Shown here: positions 15,889-25,295 of the stretch, in pieces | Position numbering within the stretch: position 1 is the stretch's first letter | How the letters are laid out: the number at the start of each line of letters is the position of its first letter | Assembly (NCBI GenBank): GCA_021205095.1 | Contig: JAJPYE010000029.1 | Span: forward strand, 1 to 35,428 | Length of the DNA stretch: 35,428 bases | Origin: Oscillospiraceae bacterium | GTDB taxonomy: Bacteria; Bacillota; Clostridia; Oscillospirales; Oscillospiraceae | Direction: 5' to 3' | Translations under genes and position numbers: made by a program | The notes under the pieces: generated by a model | The model's input: only the letters and a program-made list of their open reading frames with translations | Told to the model about the DNA's origin: nothing | Database searches by the model: none

Positions 15889-18800
15889 ATGAAAAAGAGT
15901 ATAACCAAACGGTTTGTATCCCTGCTGATGACCCTGGCGCTGCTCTTGTCTTTGGCGGTGGCCGCCGTTCCTGCCACGGCATTGGAATCGGAAGAGCCGA
16001 CAGAGGAAAGCAGCGGCACCTTTGTCAATGTTTCAGAGGATGGCGGCGAGGATTATATTAATCTGTGCGTTCCCCGTTCGTTTGAGGCGATCATTCCCGT
16101 GGATATGACCGAGGAGGAGGCCCAGGCTGCCGCCGAATCGGCGGAGTGGTCGCTGATTTACGACGAGGCGGCGGGGTATCTTGATCCGGAGCTTTATCCG
16201 AACCACACCACCGGCGGTGCGCTGGACAGCTTCACTGCCCTGAATGAGGAGGCTCTGTTCAGCGAGCCGGTCACGACCGTGGAGGTGGTGGACGGTCAGG
16301 TGTGCCTGAAGGTGTCCTTCGACAGCTATCTGTATTTCTACAATTCCCGTACCGACGAGGACGGGGAGACGGTGTACACCGCCGACTACAGCGTACCCCA
16401 TTCCAACGGCGGCTCCTATCTGGATGTGTGCGGGTATTATGACCTTTGCGTGTCCGTGGAAGGGGAGACCCTGGGAGGCGTGGAGGTGAAAATTACCCCT
16501 TATGACAATTTCCACACCATGCAGGAGATTTACGATGCGATAGAGGAGCTGGTGGCCTACGGACAGGAGAACACCGACCTGTATATCGAGGAATTTTCCA
16601 TGGGCTCCAGCCAGGGCGACAACGGCCTGGAGAGCCTGGATATGCCCTATATCATCATTGCCAAGGATCAGGACGCGGTGCTGAACTGGCTGTCCCTGAA
16701 GGAGGAGGCGGAGAGCGACCCCACCGGCGTGATCGAGAAGATTGAAAGCGGTGAGCTGACCGATTATCAGGTTCCCGTGATGTACTCTAACATTCACTCC
16801 AACGAGGTCTCCGCGTCGGACGCCGTGCTGGGCTTTGCGGAAATGCTGGTGGAGGCTGCCGCCGGGGACGGAACCATCGACTACAACACGCTTACCGGCT
16901 TTACAGAGGAAGGCGAGGCCGAGCTTGCGGAGCAGATGGGCGCTGAGGGCGAGCAGTACAGCGTGGCCGTGCCTGACCTGGTAGCCGACACCGCCACCTA
17001 TCTGGGCTATATCAAGGCCGAGGGTTCCAGCGTGTCCGCCGCTGTGGATCTGGATACATACTATACCCAGGAGACTGTCACAGTAGATATTGACGAGCTT
17101 CTGGAGGACGTGTTCTTCATTCTGGTGCCAGAGGAGAATGTGGAGGGCCGTACCTACGTCACCCGTACCTCCTCCGGCGGCTTCGACCTGAACCGGGATA
17201 ACTCCTTCCAGACCCAGGCTGAGACCCAGAACATGACCCAGCTTATCGCTATGTGGAACCCTGTCAGCTTTACGGAGTTCCATGGCCGGGTTCAGACCTT
17301 CCAGTGCGAACCCTGCGACCCGCCCCATGAGCCGAACTTTGAGTACGATCTGCTGGCGGAGCATTTGATGACCGGCGGCGAGGCCTTCGGCATTGCGGCT
17401 GTTGCCAACAACGACAGCTATAACAGCTATGTCATTCCCCAGCGGGATTACCTGAGCTATACAGGCGAGCTGACAGAGGACGGGGAGTATGAGACCTGCT
17501 GGTATGACCCGTGGGACGATATGTCCACCTCCTACACGCCTCAATACGCCATGCTTCACGGCACGGTGGCCTACACCGTAGAGGTACCCGCCTATAACGA
17601 CGACGTGGTGCAGGCGGTGGTATACGGCCAGCTTGGTCAGTCCAACTATATTGCTGAGAATAAGGAGAGCTATTTCCTCTGCCAGCTCCAGATTTTTGAG
17701 CGTGGCGTCACCAATGCCAACTCCGATGCTTATGAGCTGGTGGGCCAGTGGTTCTGCGACGTGTACGATGTGGAGGGGGCCGAGGCCGACCTGTTCCGTC
17801 CGGAATATGACGGCGAGGGCCAGAATGGAAACTTCTACCCTGAGTGCTATATCATCCCTCTGGACAGCGAGCATCAGTCCAACCTCCAGGCCGCCGATGA
17901 GATGCTGACCTATCTGGTACGCAACGGCGTTACTATCCAGATCGCGGACGAGGCCTTCACCTATGACGGAGTAGAATATCCCGCCGGTACGGCTGTGGTG
18001 TCCATGTACCAGGCTAAGCGCAGTGTGGCAAACGGCGTGCTGTATGACGGCACGGTTATCACAGAATGGCCGGTTCTTTATTCGGAGGGTATTACCGCCT
18101 TCAATATGACCCGTGGCTTTGACATGATCGTGTGCGCAGAGCCTGCCGCCTATGAGATTATCGAGGCAGCCGTCAGCGATGCGGACACCTGGACGGTGGC
18201 GTCTGATGTGGTCAGCACCAGCCAGGTCATTATCAACAACACCTCCGAGGCGGCTGTGGCCGCTGTCAACGCCCTGCTGAAGGAGGGCAAGAGCGTTAGC
18301 CTGATTATGGAGGGAGATTATATTGGAAGCTTCCTGGTGTCCCAGGAGGATTATGAGAGCGTTTCCGCCGATTACCTGCTCACCGCCGAGGAGGTGGAGG
18401 GAGAGGCACCGACCTCCCAGACGCTGACCAAGGCCCCGGTGGTCTATATTTCCGGCAAGCCGGACGACAATGATTCCGGCTTCGTGAAGACCACGCTGGT
18501 CTCCGGCTCCTATGAGTATAACTATGACCGGCAGGCCATGGAGATTCTTGGCTTCGAGGTAACAGACGACGCCTCTGAGGCGGACATTATCATTGGCGCT
18601 TCTGCGTTGGATGAGCAGGCGCTGGAGGCCGTTAAGACCGGCACACCTTATATTGGTTATGGCCGCCGGGCCATTGCCTCCGCCGTATCCCTGTTTGAGG
18701 ACGGAACTTTGGTGCGGGAGACGGTCAGCTCCAGCTCTATGGACGCCCTGGGCTATGTTACCTATCCTGCGGACAGCTTGATCACCGCTAGCTATGTGGC

Positions 18801-19107
18801 CGAAGGCGATTATATTCTCTATGGCTACGGGGCGGGCTACTTCTCCGTTATCCCCGATGGGGCGGAGATCCTGGTGCAGATGGACGGCTCTCAGGAGCTG
18901 CTGGAGGGCTTCCTGAACTCCGACGGCGAACACTATGAGGACTTCCTGAACGACTCCATCCAGGCTATTTCCTATGAGGGCGAGGGCGCGGACGGCGCAA
19001 CGCTGAATGTGGTGCTGTTTGCCAATACCCTGACCAATAAGGTGCATCAGCGGGATGAGTTTGGCTTCATTGCCAATGCCGCTTTTGCCGCTGTTCTGGC
19101 CGATTAA
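15889..19107 (+). CDS. Large secreted M14 family zinc carboxypeptidase-like protein
   Basis: This 1072-residue protein starts with a clear signal peptide (MKKSITKR, a hydrophobic run, then AVPATA before ESEE). The M14 zinc site is visible: NIHSNEVSASD supplies HxxE (H303, E306), FTEFHGRV supplies the third ligand (H465), and TVEVPAY supplies the likely catalytic glutamate (E565). M14 enzymes remove C-terminal residues from peptides or act on cell-wall peptides. The remaining 450 C-terminal residues match nothing I recognise and contain no sortase signal, cell-wall-binding repeats or final membrane span. The protein is strongly acidic. It has its own promoter and terminator. An extracellular role supplying peptides to the importer encoded just downstream on the other strand is plausible but unproven. 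Confidence 0.85.
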   Translation: MKKSITKRFVSLLMTLALLLSLAVAAVPATALESEEPTEESSGTFVNVSEDGGEDYINLCVPRSFEAIIPVDMTEEEAQAAAESAEWSLIYDEAAGYLDPELYPNHTTGGALDSFTALNEEALFSEPVTTVEVVDGQVCLKVSFDSYLYFYNSRTDEDGETVYTADYSVPHSNGGSYLDVCGYYDLCVSVEGETLGGVEVKITPYDNFHTMQEIYDAIEELVAYGQENTDLYIEEFSMGSSQGDNGLESLDMPYIIIAKDQDAVLNWLSLKEEAESDPTGVIEKIESGELTDYQVPVMYSNIHSNEVSASDAVLGFAEMLVEAAAGDGTIDYNTLTGFTEEGEAELAEQMGAEGEQYSVAVPDLVADTATYLGYIKAEGSSVSAAVDLDTYYTQETVTVDIDELLEDVFFILVPEENVEGRTYVTRTSSGGFDLNRDNSFQTQAETQNMTQLIAMWNPVSFTEFHGRVQTFQCEPCDPPHEPNFEYDLLAEHLMTGGEAFGIAAVANNDSYNSYVIPQRDYLSYTGELTEDGEYETCWYDPWDDMSTSYTPQYAMLHGTVAYTVEVPAYNDDVVQAVVYGQLGQSNYIAENKESYFLCQLQIFERGVTNANSDAYELVGQWFCDVYDVEGAEADLFRPEYDGEGQNGNFYPECYIIPLDSEHQSNLQAADEMLTYLVRNGVTIQIADEAFTYDGVEYPAGTAVVSMYQAKRSVANGVLYDGTVITEWPVLYSEGITAFNMTRGFDMIVCAEPAAYEIIEAAVSDADTWTVASDVVSTSQVIINNTSEAAVAAVNALLKEGKSVSLIMEGDYIGSFLVSQEDYESVSADYLLTAEEVEGEAPTSQTLTKAPVVYISGKPDDNDSGFVKTTLVSGSYEYNYDRQAMEILGFEVTDDASEADIIIGASALDEQALEAVKTGTPYIGYGRRAIASAVSLFEDGTLVRETVSSSSMDALGYVTYPADSLITASYVAEGDYILYGYGAGYFSVIPDGAEILVQMDGSQELLEGFLNSDGEHYEDFLNDSIQAISYEGEGADGATLNVVLFANTLTNKVHQRDEFGFIANAAFAAVLAD

Positions 19108-19121
19108 ACGAACTGAAAAGC

Positions 19122-19156
19122 GAGGGGCCGTATTTATCATGCGGCTCCTCATTTTA
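19122..19156 (+). terminator. Terminator of the M14 peptidase gene
   Basis: A 9-bp stem with one G-T pair (19122-19130 with 19142-19150) followed by ATTTTAT. Confidence 0.7.
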
Positions 19157-19189
19157 TATCGATTGCGCTTTGTTTCACAGAAATACATC

Positions 19190-19218
19190 TTGCGAAAATG
19201 CGGTATCGATGGTATACT
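19190..19218 (+). promoter_or_regulatory. Promoter of the small YVDPS membrane protein gene
   Basis: TTGCGA (19190-19195), 17 bp, TATACT (19213-19218), about 27 bp before a good AGAAGGA ribosome site. Confidence 0.7.
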
Positions 19219-19250
19219 TTATATAAACCAAAAGAAAGAAGGACATAAAT

Positions 19251-19568
19251 TTGAAAGCGATTCGGACTGCCTTTTATACTCTTTGCTTTGCTGTGATACT
19301 GATGGTACCGGCGTTCGCCTCTTATGTTGACCCCTCTGTCACTACCTTTGCGATCCAGGCTGTTGTGGGCGTGGTTGTGGTGGCCGGTGCGGTCATTGGC
19401 GTTGCCTGGCGCAAGGCCAAGAAAAAAGCCATGGACGTCCTGCATATCGACGAAAATGCCGGTAAGGAAGTCGAGGACGATCTGGTGGTATTTGATGAGA
19501 CAAAGCCTGAGGAAGAGGTTGCGCCTGAAGCCGCTGCCGAAGCTGATACGGCGGAAGTTCAGGAATAA
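19251..19568 (+). CDS. Small membrane protein with YVDPS motif
   Basis: This 105-residue protein has an N-terminal signal-like segment (residues 6-23), then SYVDPSVTTFAIQ, a second membrane span of about 18 residues rich in valine and glycine, a basic stop (WRKAKKK), and an acidic tail of about 45 residues ending in Glu/Ala repeats. The start is TTG, chosen because AGAAGGA sits 7 bp upstream. I do not recognise a named family, but small proteins with a Y-[IV]-D-P-S/G motif after a signal segment recur near surface polysaccharide genes in Clostridia as far as I recall. Its topology would place the acidic tail in the cytoplasm. It is monocistronic with its own promoter and terminator. Confidence 0.8.
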   Translation: MKAIRTAFYTLCFAVILMVPAFASYVDPSVTTFAIQAVVGVVVVAGAVIGVAWRKAKKKAMDVLHIDENAGKEVEDDLVVFDETKPEEEVAPEAAAEADTAEVQE

Positions 19569-19589
19569 TACAATACATACTGCATACAG

Positions 19590-19630
19590 AAAAACCGTTC
19601 ACCTATCCCTATGGAAGGCGAACGGTTTTT
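19590..19630. terminator. Bidirectional terminator between the YVDPS gene and the peptide importer operon
   Basis: An 11-bp stem (AAAAACCGTTC / GAACGGTTTTT) with inner CC/GG pairing. A T run follows on the plus strand and a matching one on the minus strand, so it can end both converging transcripts. Confidence 0.85.
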
Positions 19631-19640
19631 GTTATGCCTG

Positions 19641-20618
19641 TTAACTGTGAAAATCTCCGGCATGATGACAGGCGCATTGGCGGTCGCCGTAGGCTTTCAG
19701 CTCAGGCTTTGTAGTGCGACATTCCTCTGTGGCGTAGGGACAGCGGGTGTGGAAGGAACAGCCGCTGGGGAGGGCGAGGGGACTTGGTATTTCGCCGGTC
19801 AAAAGCTTGCGGCTGCTGTTGCGCAGATGCGGGTCGGCGTGGGGGATGGCGTCCAGCAGGAAGCTGGTGTAAGGGTGCAGGGGCTTTTCAAAAAGCTCCT
19901 TTCGGGGGGCCAGCTCGCATACCTGCCCCAAAAACAGAACGCATACCCGGTCGGCCATGAAGTCGATGACGGACAGGTCGTGGCCGATGAAAAGATAGGT
20001 CAGGGCGTATTCCTTCTGCAAATCCTTGAGAAGATTCAGAACCTGGCTCTGGACGGAAACATCCAGGGCGGAAACCGGCTCGTCGCAGACGATAAGCTCA
20101 GGCCGGAGGGCGATAGCCCTGGCGATACCGATGCGCTGGCGCTGGCCGCCGGAGAACTGATGGGGATAGCGGCCAAGAAATTCCACCGGCACGCCTACGG
20201 CCTCCAATAGCTCCGATACCCGCTGGGTGGTCTCCTGGCGGGTCTTGCAGACCTTATAGGTGTTCAGAGGCTCTGCCACGATGTCCCGCACGGTCATGCG
20301 GGGGTCGAGGCTTGCGTAGGGATCCTGAAACACCATCTGCATTTTGGGCCGGAGTGGACGAAACTCCTTGTCGGTCAGGGCGGTGATTTCCTGGCCCTGG
20401 AAATATACCTGTCCCGCCGTGGCGGGGAGCATACGAATCAGCGTGCGGCCCAGGGTGCTTTTGCCACAGCCGGACTCGCCCACCAGAGCCAAAGTCTCAC
20501 CCTTATAGATTTGCAGGGTGACATCGTTCACGGCGTGTACCTTCACGCCCTTTTTGCCGGTGTCAAACTCCTTCGTCAGATTTCGGGACTCTATCAGAAT
20601 TTGTTTTTCTTCGTTCAT
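19641..20618 (-). CDS. oppF: Oligopeptide/dipeptide ABC transporter ATPase, F subunit
   Basis: This 325-residue cytoplasmic ATPase energises peptide import with OppD. It has Walker [10 protein letters not shown] (47-55), the signature FSGGQRQRIGIARA, Walker B LIVCDEPVSALD, and the switch histidine in FIGHDLS. The C-terminus has the oligopeptide-transporter extension with a cysteine-rich LPSGCSFHTRCPYATEEC block, which in relatives binds an iron-sulfur cluster. Its start overlaps the oppD stop by 4 bp (translational coupling). It is the last gene of the operon and is followed by the terminator at 19590-19630. Opp and Dpp types cannot be told apart here. Confidence 0.95.
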   Translation of the reverse strand: MNEEKQILIESRNLTKEFDTGKKGVKVHAVNDVTLQIYKGETLALVGESGCGKSTLGRTLIRMLPATAGQVYFQGQEITALTDKEFRPLRPKMQMVFQDPYASLDPRMTVRDIVAEPLNTYKVCKTRQETTQRVSELLEAVGVPVEFLGRYPHQFSGGQRQRIGIARAIALRPELIVCDEPVSALDVSVQSQVLNLLKDLQKEYALTYLFIGHDLSVIDFMADRVCVLFLGQVCELAPRKELFEKPLHPYTSFLLDAIPHADPHLRNSSRKLLTGEIPSPLALPSGCSFHTRCPYATEECRTTKPELKAYGDRQCACHHAGDFHS

Positions 20619-21601
20619 GCCGTACCCTCCCCGCAGTGGAAGCAGCGGGCGTAATGCTCCGCGCCCACAGGTTGAAGCTCCGCCCTCTGTTCCCAGCAGG
20701 CGTCAGTGGCCCGCGCGCATCGGGTGCAGAAGGAGCATCCCTTCGGCAGATGGAGCAGATTCGGCACCACGCCGCCGATGGTGTGAAGTCGTTCAGGATT
20801 GTTTCCCAGCCGGGGAATCGAGGCCAGAAGTCCCTGGGTGTAGGGATGGGTTGTGTGGTCAAAGAGCTGGAAGGTTTCGCCCTGCTCCATGATTTGACCG
20901 GCATACATCACATAGACGTAGTCGCATATTTCTGCCACCACGCCCATGTTGTGGGTAATAATGAGGATACTCATGCCGGTCTGCTCCTGGAGCTGCTTCA
21001 TCAGCCGGAGAATCTGGGCCTCGATGGTTACGTCTAGGGCGGTGGTTGGCTCGTCTGCAATCAGCAGCTTGGGGTTGCCAATCATAGCCATGGCGATCAT
21101 CACCCGCTGGCGCATCCCGCCGGACAGCTCGTGTGGATAGCAGTTATAGCGGCGCTCCGGCTCCGGGATGGCCACCTGTGTGAACATCTCGATGACCCGG
21201 CGCTTGGCCTCCTCCCGGTTCATCGTTGGGTCGTGGGCCAGCAGCGTTTCCCGCACCTGCCTGCCTACCTTTAGCACGGGGTTCAGACTGGTCATAGGCT
21301 CCTGGAATATCATGGAAATGTCCTTGCCGCAGATGGCCCGGAGATGCTTTTCCCCGCAGGTGGTCAGCTCCTGATCCTCAAACAGAATACTGCCTCCGGC
21401 TATCCGGCCAGGATAGCGCAGAAGCCCCATAATGGAGCGGGCGGTCATGCTCTTGCCGCAGCCGGATTCTCCCACCAGGCCAACGATTTTGCCCTGCGGG
21501 ATGTCCAGACTGACCCCATCTACTGCCGGGACAACGCCCTTTTCCGTGAAAAAGCAGGAGCGCAGATTTCGTATCTCTAAAATATTGTTTTCATTTTCCA
21601 T
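20615..21601 (-). CDS. oppD: Oligopeptide/dipeptide ABC transporter ATPase, D subunit
   Basis: This 328-residue ATPase partners OppF. It has Walker A GESGCGKS (44-51), the signature [15 protein letters not shown], Walker [13 protein letters not shown] and [22 protein letters not shown]. The C-terminal oligopeptide extension carries [18 protein letters not shown], a cysteine cluster. The start at 21601 gives [13 protein letters not shown]; it lies 9 bp after the oppC stop. It overlaps the next gene by 4 bp. Confidence 0.95.
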   Translation of the reverse strand: MENENNILEIRNLRSCFFTEKGVVPAVDGVSLDIPQGKIVGLVGESGCGKSMTARSIMGLLRYPGRIAGGSILFEDQELTTCGEKHLRAICGKDISMIFQEPMTSLNPVLKVGRQVRETLLAHDPTMNREEAKRRVIEMFTQVAIPEPERRYNCYPHELSGGMRQRVMIAMAMIGNPKLLIADEPTTALDVTIEAQILRLMKQLQEQTGMSILIITHNMGVVAEICDYVYVMYAGQIMEQGETFQLFDHTTHPYTQGLLASIPRLGNNPERLHTIGGVVPNLLHLPKGCSFCTRCARATDACWEQRAELQPVGAEHYARCFHCGEGTA

Positions 21602-21610
21602 ATATACGCC

Positions 21611-22507
21611 TCACTGATTCTTCATGTAGGGATCCAGCACGTCCCGCAGGCCGTCGCCCAGGAAATTGAAGGCCAGCACCACGATCATAATGGCGAGGCA
21701 TGGGCTGAGGCATAGCCAGGGGGCGGTGAACAGAAATTCCTTCGCCTGATTGACCATCAGGCCCCAGGACGCCTGGGGCATCTGCACGCCAATGCCCAGG
21801 AAGCTCAGGGAGCTTTCGGAAAGAATGGCGGAGGGAATGTTCAGGGTGAACAGCACGATAAGGCTGGGCAGGCAGTTCGGGAGGATATGCCGCAGCATAA
21901 TGACCAGCTTTGACACGCCGATGGACTGAGCCGCCTGGACATATTCGCTCTCCTTTAAGCTCAGCGTCTGGCTGCGAACCACGCGGGCCACGCTGGCCCA
22001 GCCGGTCATGGACAGCGCCACGAACAGGGTGACAGTGGAGGTACCCATGGTGTAGGTGACGACCATGGCCAGCAGCAGGGAGGGGATAGAAAGCATGATG
22101 TCCGCAAGGCGCATGATGATATAATCCACCGCGCCGCCCACATATCCGGCCAGCAGGCCCGCGATAACGCCCACCGCCAGGGAGATAAGGCTTGGCAAAA
22201 TGCCGATGGTCAGGGATACTCGTGCCCCATACAGCAGACGGGTAAACACGTCCCGGCCAAGCTCGTCCGTTCCCAGCAGATGCTTGGCGGAGGGGCCTTG
22301 CAGCCTGTTTAACAAGTCCTGTTCCGCCTCGCCATAGGGGGCGATGACCGGGGCAAGGATTGCCATAAGAATGATGACCAGAATCAGCACGGCGGAGAAG
22401 GCGGCCAGCTTATTCTGGCGGCACATACGCAGGAGCTTTTCCCCGATGCCGTCCTTTTCCCCGATCTGGCTTTGCAGCGATTCCTGGTTGCGTATAGATT
22501 CATCCAT
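21611..22507 (-). CDS. oppC: Oligopeptide/dipeptide ABC transporter permease, C subunit
   Basis: This 298-residue inner permease has a hydrophilic N-terminus of about 30 residues, the usual N-terminal OppC span (FSAVLILVIILMAILAPVIAPYG), then five more spans. The EAA loop that contacts the ATPases is EYVQAAQSIGVSKLVIMLRH. The C-terminus ends LGDGLRDVLDP, a family hallmark. The gene starts 3 bp after the oppB stop. Confidence 0.95.
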   Translation of the reverse strand: MDESIRNQESLQSQIGEKDGIGEKLLRMCRQNKLAAFSAVLILVIILMAILAPVIAPYGEAEQDLLNRLQGPSAKHLLGTDELGRDVFTRLLYGARVSLTIGILPSLISLAVGVIAGLLAGYVGGAVDYIIMRLADIMLSIPSLLLAMVVTYTMGTSTVTLFVALSMTGWASVARVVRSQTLSLKESEYVQAAQSIGVSKLVIMLRHILPNCLPSLIVLFTLNIPSAILSESSLSFLGIGVQMPQASWGLMVNQAKEFLFTAPWLCLSPCLAIMIVVLAFNFLGDGLRDVLDPYMKNQ

Positions 22508-22510
22508 GGT

Positions 22511-23431
22511 TCACTGCCCCTTTCTGATGCGCGGGTCAAGGACGGAGTACAGCAGGTCTGCCAGCAGATTCCCCGCGATGACGATGATGGTGGTGAAGAT
22601 GACCGTCCCCTGTAAAACGGGCATATCCCGGTTCGTGATGGCTGTGGTCGCCAGCCGCCCGATGCCGGGGATGGCGAAAATGCTCTCCGTAATGACCGCG
22701 CCGCTGAGCATACTGGAAAGCTGTAACGCCATCATAGTGATAACGGGGAGCATGGCGTTTTTCAGCCCGTGGCCCACAATGACCGCCCGGTACCGCAGGC
22801 CCTTGGCCTTGGCGGTGTCGATGTAGTCCGCCTGCATGACCTCCACCAGACTGGAGCGGGTCATGCGGGCAATGCTTCCAGCGCTGTTCCAGCCCAGGGC
22901 GATGGCCGGCAGAATCATGGTCGGCCAGGAGCCGTCGGACACCAGAGAGAACCACCCCAGCTTGAAGGCCAGCAGGTATTGCAGGAACAGGGATGTCATG
23001 AATACCGGCATGGAAAGGCCCATCAGGGACAGGCCCATAAACAGCCGATCCAGGAGCTTGTTTTGATAGATGGCGGAGATGATGCCGGCCAGCAGGCCGA
23101 AGGCCCACGCGAACACGATGGCCATGGCGGTCAGCTTCACGGTGTAGGGGAAAGCCTCCATGATCATATCCGAGACGGACAGACCATAGGTGTAGCTGAT
23201 GCCCAGGTCGCCCTTGAAGAGATTGCCGATATAGCTGACAAACTGCTGCCACATGGGTTTATCCAGTCCCATAGCCGCCGTCAGGCGGTCAATGGTGTCC
23301 TGGCTCACATGGTCGCCCAGCAGCACGGAGACGGCGTCCCCCGGAATGATGCGCAGCATCAGGAAGATGAGCAGCACCACGCCGATGATGACCGGGATCG
23401 CGCCCAGCAGGCGCTTTAAAAATTGCTTCAT
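22511..23431 (-). CDS. oppB: Oligopeptide/dipeptide ABC transporter permease, B subunit
   Basis: This 306-residue permease begins MKQFLKRLLGAIPVIIGVVL, the usual start of OppB/DppB proteins, and contains RIIPGDAV and the EAA loop DYIDTAKAKGLRYRAVIVGH. It ends in YSVLDPRIRKG. The start at 23431 was preferred over a longer reading to 23494 because the family begins here and AAGGGGG lies upstream. A strong hairpin separates it from oppA. Confidence 0.94.
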   Translation of the reverse strand: MKQFLKRLLGAIPVIIGVVLLIFLMLRIIPGDAVSVLLGDHVSQDTIDRLTAAMGLDKPMWQQFVSYIGNLFKGDLGISYTYGLSVSDMIMEAFPYTVKLTAMAIVFAWAFGLLAGIISAIYQNKLLDRLFMGLSLMGLSMPVFMTSLFLQYLLAFKLGWFSLVSDGSWPTMILPAIALGWNSAGSIARMTRSSLVEVMQADYIDTAKAKGLRYRAVIVGHGLKNAMLPVITMMALQLSSMLSGAVITESIFAIPGIGRLATTAITNRDMPVLQGTVIFTTIIVIAGNLLADLLYSVLDPRIRKGQ

Positions 23432-23460
23432 ATGTATGCCCCCTTGGGATAAAGCAAATC

Positions 23461-23490
23461 TGCGGACTGTAGCCGAAGCCGCAGTCCGCA
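23461..23490 (-). other. Intercistronic stem-loop between oppA and oppB
   Basis: A 9-bp stem (TGCGGACTG / CAGTCCGCA) around a 12-base GC-rich loop, with no T run on the minus strand. Such hairpins after binding-protein genes often stabilise the upstream message so the binding protein is made in excess. Confidence 0.55.
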
Positions 23491-23527
23491 GCATTTTTCT
23501 GTGTTTGGCTTTGCAGAGGCGTCGCTC

Positions 23528-25246
23528 TTACTCAGCCCTGGTGATTGTTGCGAAGCAGAAGTCAGAGTAGCCAGCCCAGTGGGGGACGAAGCTCTCTATC
23601 CGATCACTGAGGACAAACAGGTGGCTGCTGCTGTAAAGGGGAACCCAGGCGGCGTCCTCGGCCACAATCTGGTACTCCAGCGCGGCATACTCCGCAAGAC
23701 GCTCGTCGTCGTCCACGATGGCGCGGGCGGCTACCACGCGGGCCATAACGTCGGTGTTATAGTAGTTCAGGCTCCGCTGGGTGGTATTGGCCTCTGTGCC
23801 GAAGAAGGTGTAGATGAAGTTGTCCGGGTCGTTGTAGTCCGCCGTCCAGGTGGAGACATAGGCGGTCATCTCGCCGGAGTTACGCAGGTCAAGCCAGGTG
23901 GCGTGGTCGTAGTTTGTGATGGTGCAGTTGATGCCGATGGCCTGAAGCTCCTCCGCGATGACCTGGATGACGTTGACGCGGCTGGTGGAGTTGTCGTTGT
24001 CGTTTGCAATCTCCATGGCGAAGTAGTAGCCGTCCGCGTCCTTGGTATAGCCCGCGTCGATGAGAAGCTGCTCGGCAGCCTCCGGGTCATATTCAAGCCA
24101 GCCCTGGTTGTCCTCGGTGTAGCCGATCAGGCCTTCGGGATAGATGCCGTCAGGAATGGAGCCGTCGTTATCGAAGATGGCGGCCAGGATGGACTCCCGG
24201 TCAATGGCCATCTGAATGGCCTTGCGGACGCTGACGTCAGAGAGAGACTCGTCGTTCTCGTTCAGCGCGAGATAGGAGGTACCCAGGCGGTTGGCTGTCA
24301 CCAGCTTGCCCTCATAGGCGTCGGTCTTATAGGTGGCGCTGACCACGGCGGAATCCAGGAAATCGCAGTCCAGAATGTCTATCTCGCCGTTCTGGAACAT
24401 CATGCTCAGGGTGGAGGAGTCGGGGATGATCTGGATGTTGACCTCCGTGAAGTCCGGGGTCTCGCCCCAGTAATACTCGTTATAGCTCAGCGTCATGCCG
24501 CTGTCGCGGGTCCAGGAGGTGATGACGTAGGGGCCGGAGCCAATGGCGTAGGTATAATCCGTGCCGAAGCTGTCCCCGGCAGCTTCCACCGCGGCCTGGG
24601 AGTAGATGCACCCGGCGGGGGTGGCCAGCTCATACAGGAAGCCGGCAAAGGCATAGGCCAGGGTGATGGTGAGGTGGGTGTCGTCCGTCACGACGATGCC
24701 CTCGCAGGTGTCGTCATAGGAATAGCCCTCTGCGGCAATCAGCTCGTCAGCGCCCAAAATGCAGGCGGCAAAGTCAGTCTGCACAGAGGTGTCAAGGGCC
24801 AGCAGTCGAATCAGGGAAAAGGCCACGTCGTAGGCTGTGAGCTGGGTGCCGTCAGAGAAATACACGTCGTCCCGCAGTGTAAACTCATAGGTCAGGGCGT
24901 CGTCAGACACGGTATAGCTCTCCGCCACGCTGTTCACCAGGGAGGTGGAGCCGTCGTCGTTGAGCTGAATCTCAAACAGACGGTCATAAACATTCAGAGG
25001 AATCTGGTAATCGTCCGTGGTCTGGTGGACGTCCAGCGTCTCGATGTCGGCAGACCATGCCACATGCAAGGCGTCCGAGGATACGTCGGCGGTTTCTTCC
25101 ACCTCGGCGGCTTCGGTTTCGGTGGTGGTCTCGGTCTCTTCCGTTTCGGTCGCGTCGGAGGAGGTGTCCGAGCTGCTGGAGCTGCACCCGGCCAGAAGGG
25201 TCAGAACCATGGCCGCGCACAGCAGAAGGCTAAGTAGTTTCTTCAT
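23528..25246 (-). CDS. oppA: Peptide ABC transporter substrate-binding lipoprotein
   Basis: This 572-residue protein is a family 5 solute-binding protein that captures peptides outside the membrane for the OppBCDF importer. It has a lipoprotein signal: MKKLL, hydrophobic run, then LLAGC with C21 as the lipidated cysteine. A serine/threonine/glutamate-rich linker follows (residues 22-55). The mature domain shows family blocks such as YEFTLRDDVYFSDGTQLTAYDVAFS, the common GSGPYVITSW, and YSSSHLFVLSDRI near the end. It is the first gene of the operon. The ribosome site is AGAGG. A nearby TATAAT (25296-25301, minus strand) has no good -35, so the promoter is uncertain. Confidence 0.95.
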   Translation of the reverse strand: MKKLLSLLLCAAMVLTLLAGCSSSSSDTSSDATETEETETTTETEAAEVEETADVSSDALHVAWSADIETLDVHQTTDDYQIPLNVYDRLFEIQLNDDGSTSLVNSVAESYTVSDDALTYEFTLRDDVYFSDGTQLTAYDVAFSLIRLLALDTSVQTDFAACILGADELIAAEGYSYDDTCEGIVVTDDTHLTITLAYAFAGFLYELATPAGCIYSQAAVEAAGDSFGTDYTYAIGSGPYVITSWTRDSGMTLSYNEYYWGETPDFTEVNIQIIPDSSTLSMMFQNGEIDILDCDFLDSAVVSATYKTDAYEGKLVTANRLGTSYLALNENDESLSDVSVRKAIQMAIDRESILAAIFDNDGSIPDGIYPEGLIGYTEDNQGWLEYDPEAAEQLLIDAGYTKDADGYYFAMEIANDNDNSTSRVNVIQVIAEELQAIGINCTITNYDHATWLDLRNSGEMTAYVSTWTADYNDPDNFIYTFFGTEANTTQRSLNYYNTDVMARVVAARAIVDDDERLAEYAALEYQIVAEDAAWVPLYSSSHLFVLSDRIESFVPHWAGYSDFCFATITRAE

Positions 25247-25295
25247 AATTTGCCTCTTTTCTCCAAGATTATAGGGTTCATACCCTTACCATAGT

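Noticed and set aside
16033-19188. A 1051-codon open frame antisense to the M14 peptidase gene
   Set aside because: It mirrors the third-position bias of the GC-rich real gene, has no ribosome site or recognisable domain, and the forward frame has a signal peptide and a full zinc site.
22769-23419. Open frame antisense to oppB
   Set aside because: No start signal or domain; His/Gln-rich translation is an antisense artefact.
23501-25237. A 578-codon open frame antisense to oppA
   Set aside because: Same kind of shadow; oppA has a lipoprotein signal and all family blocks.
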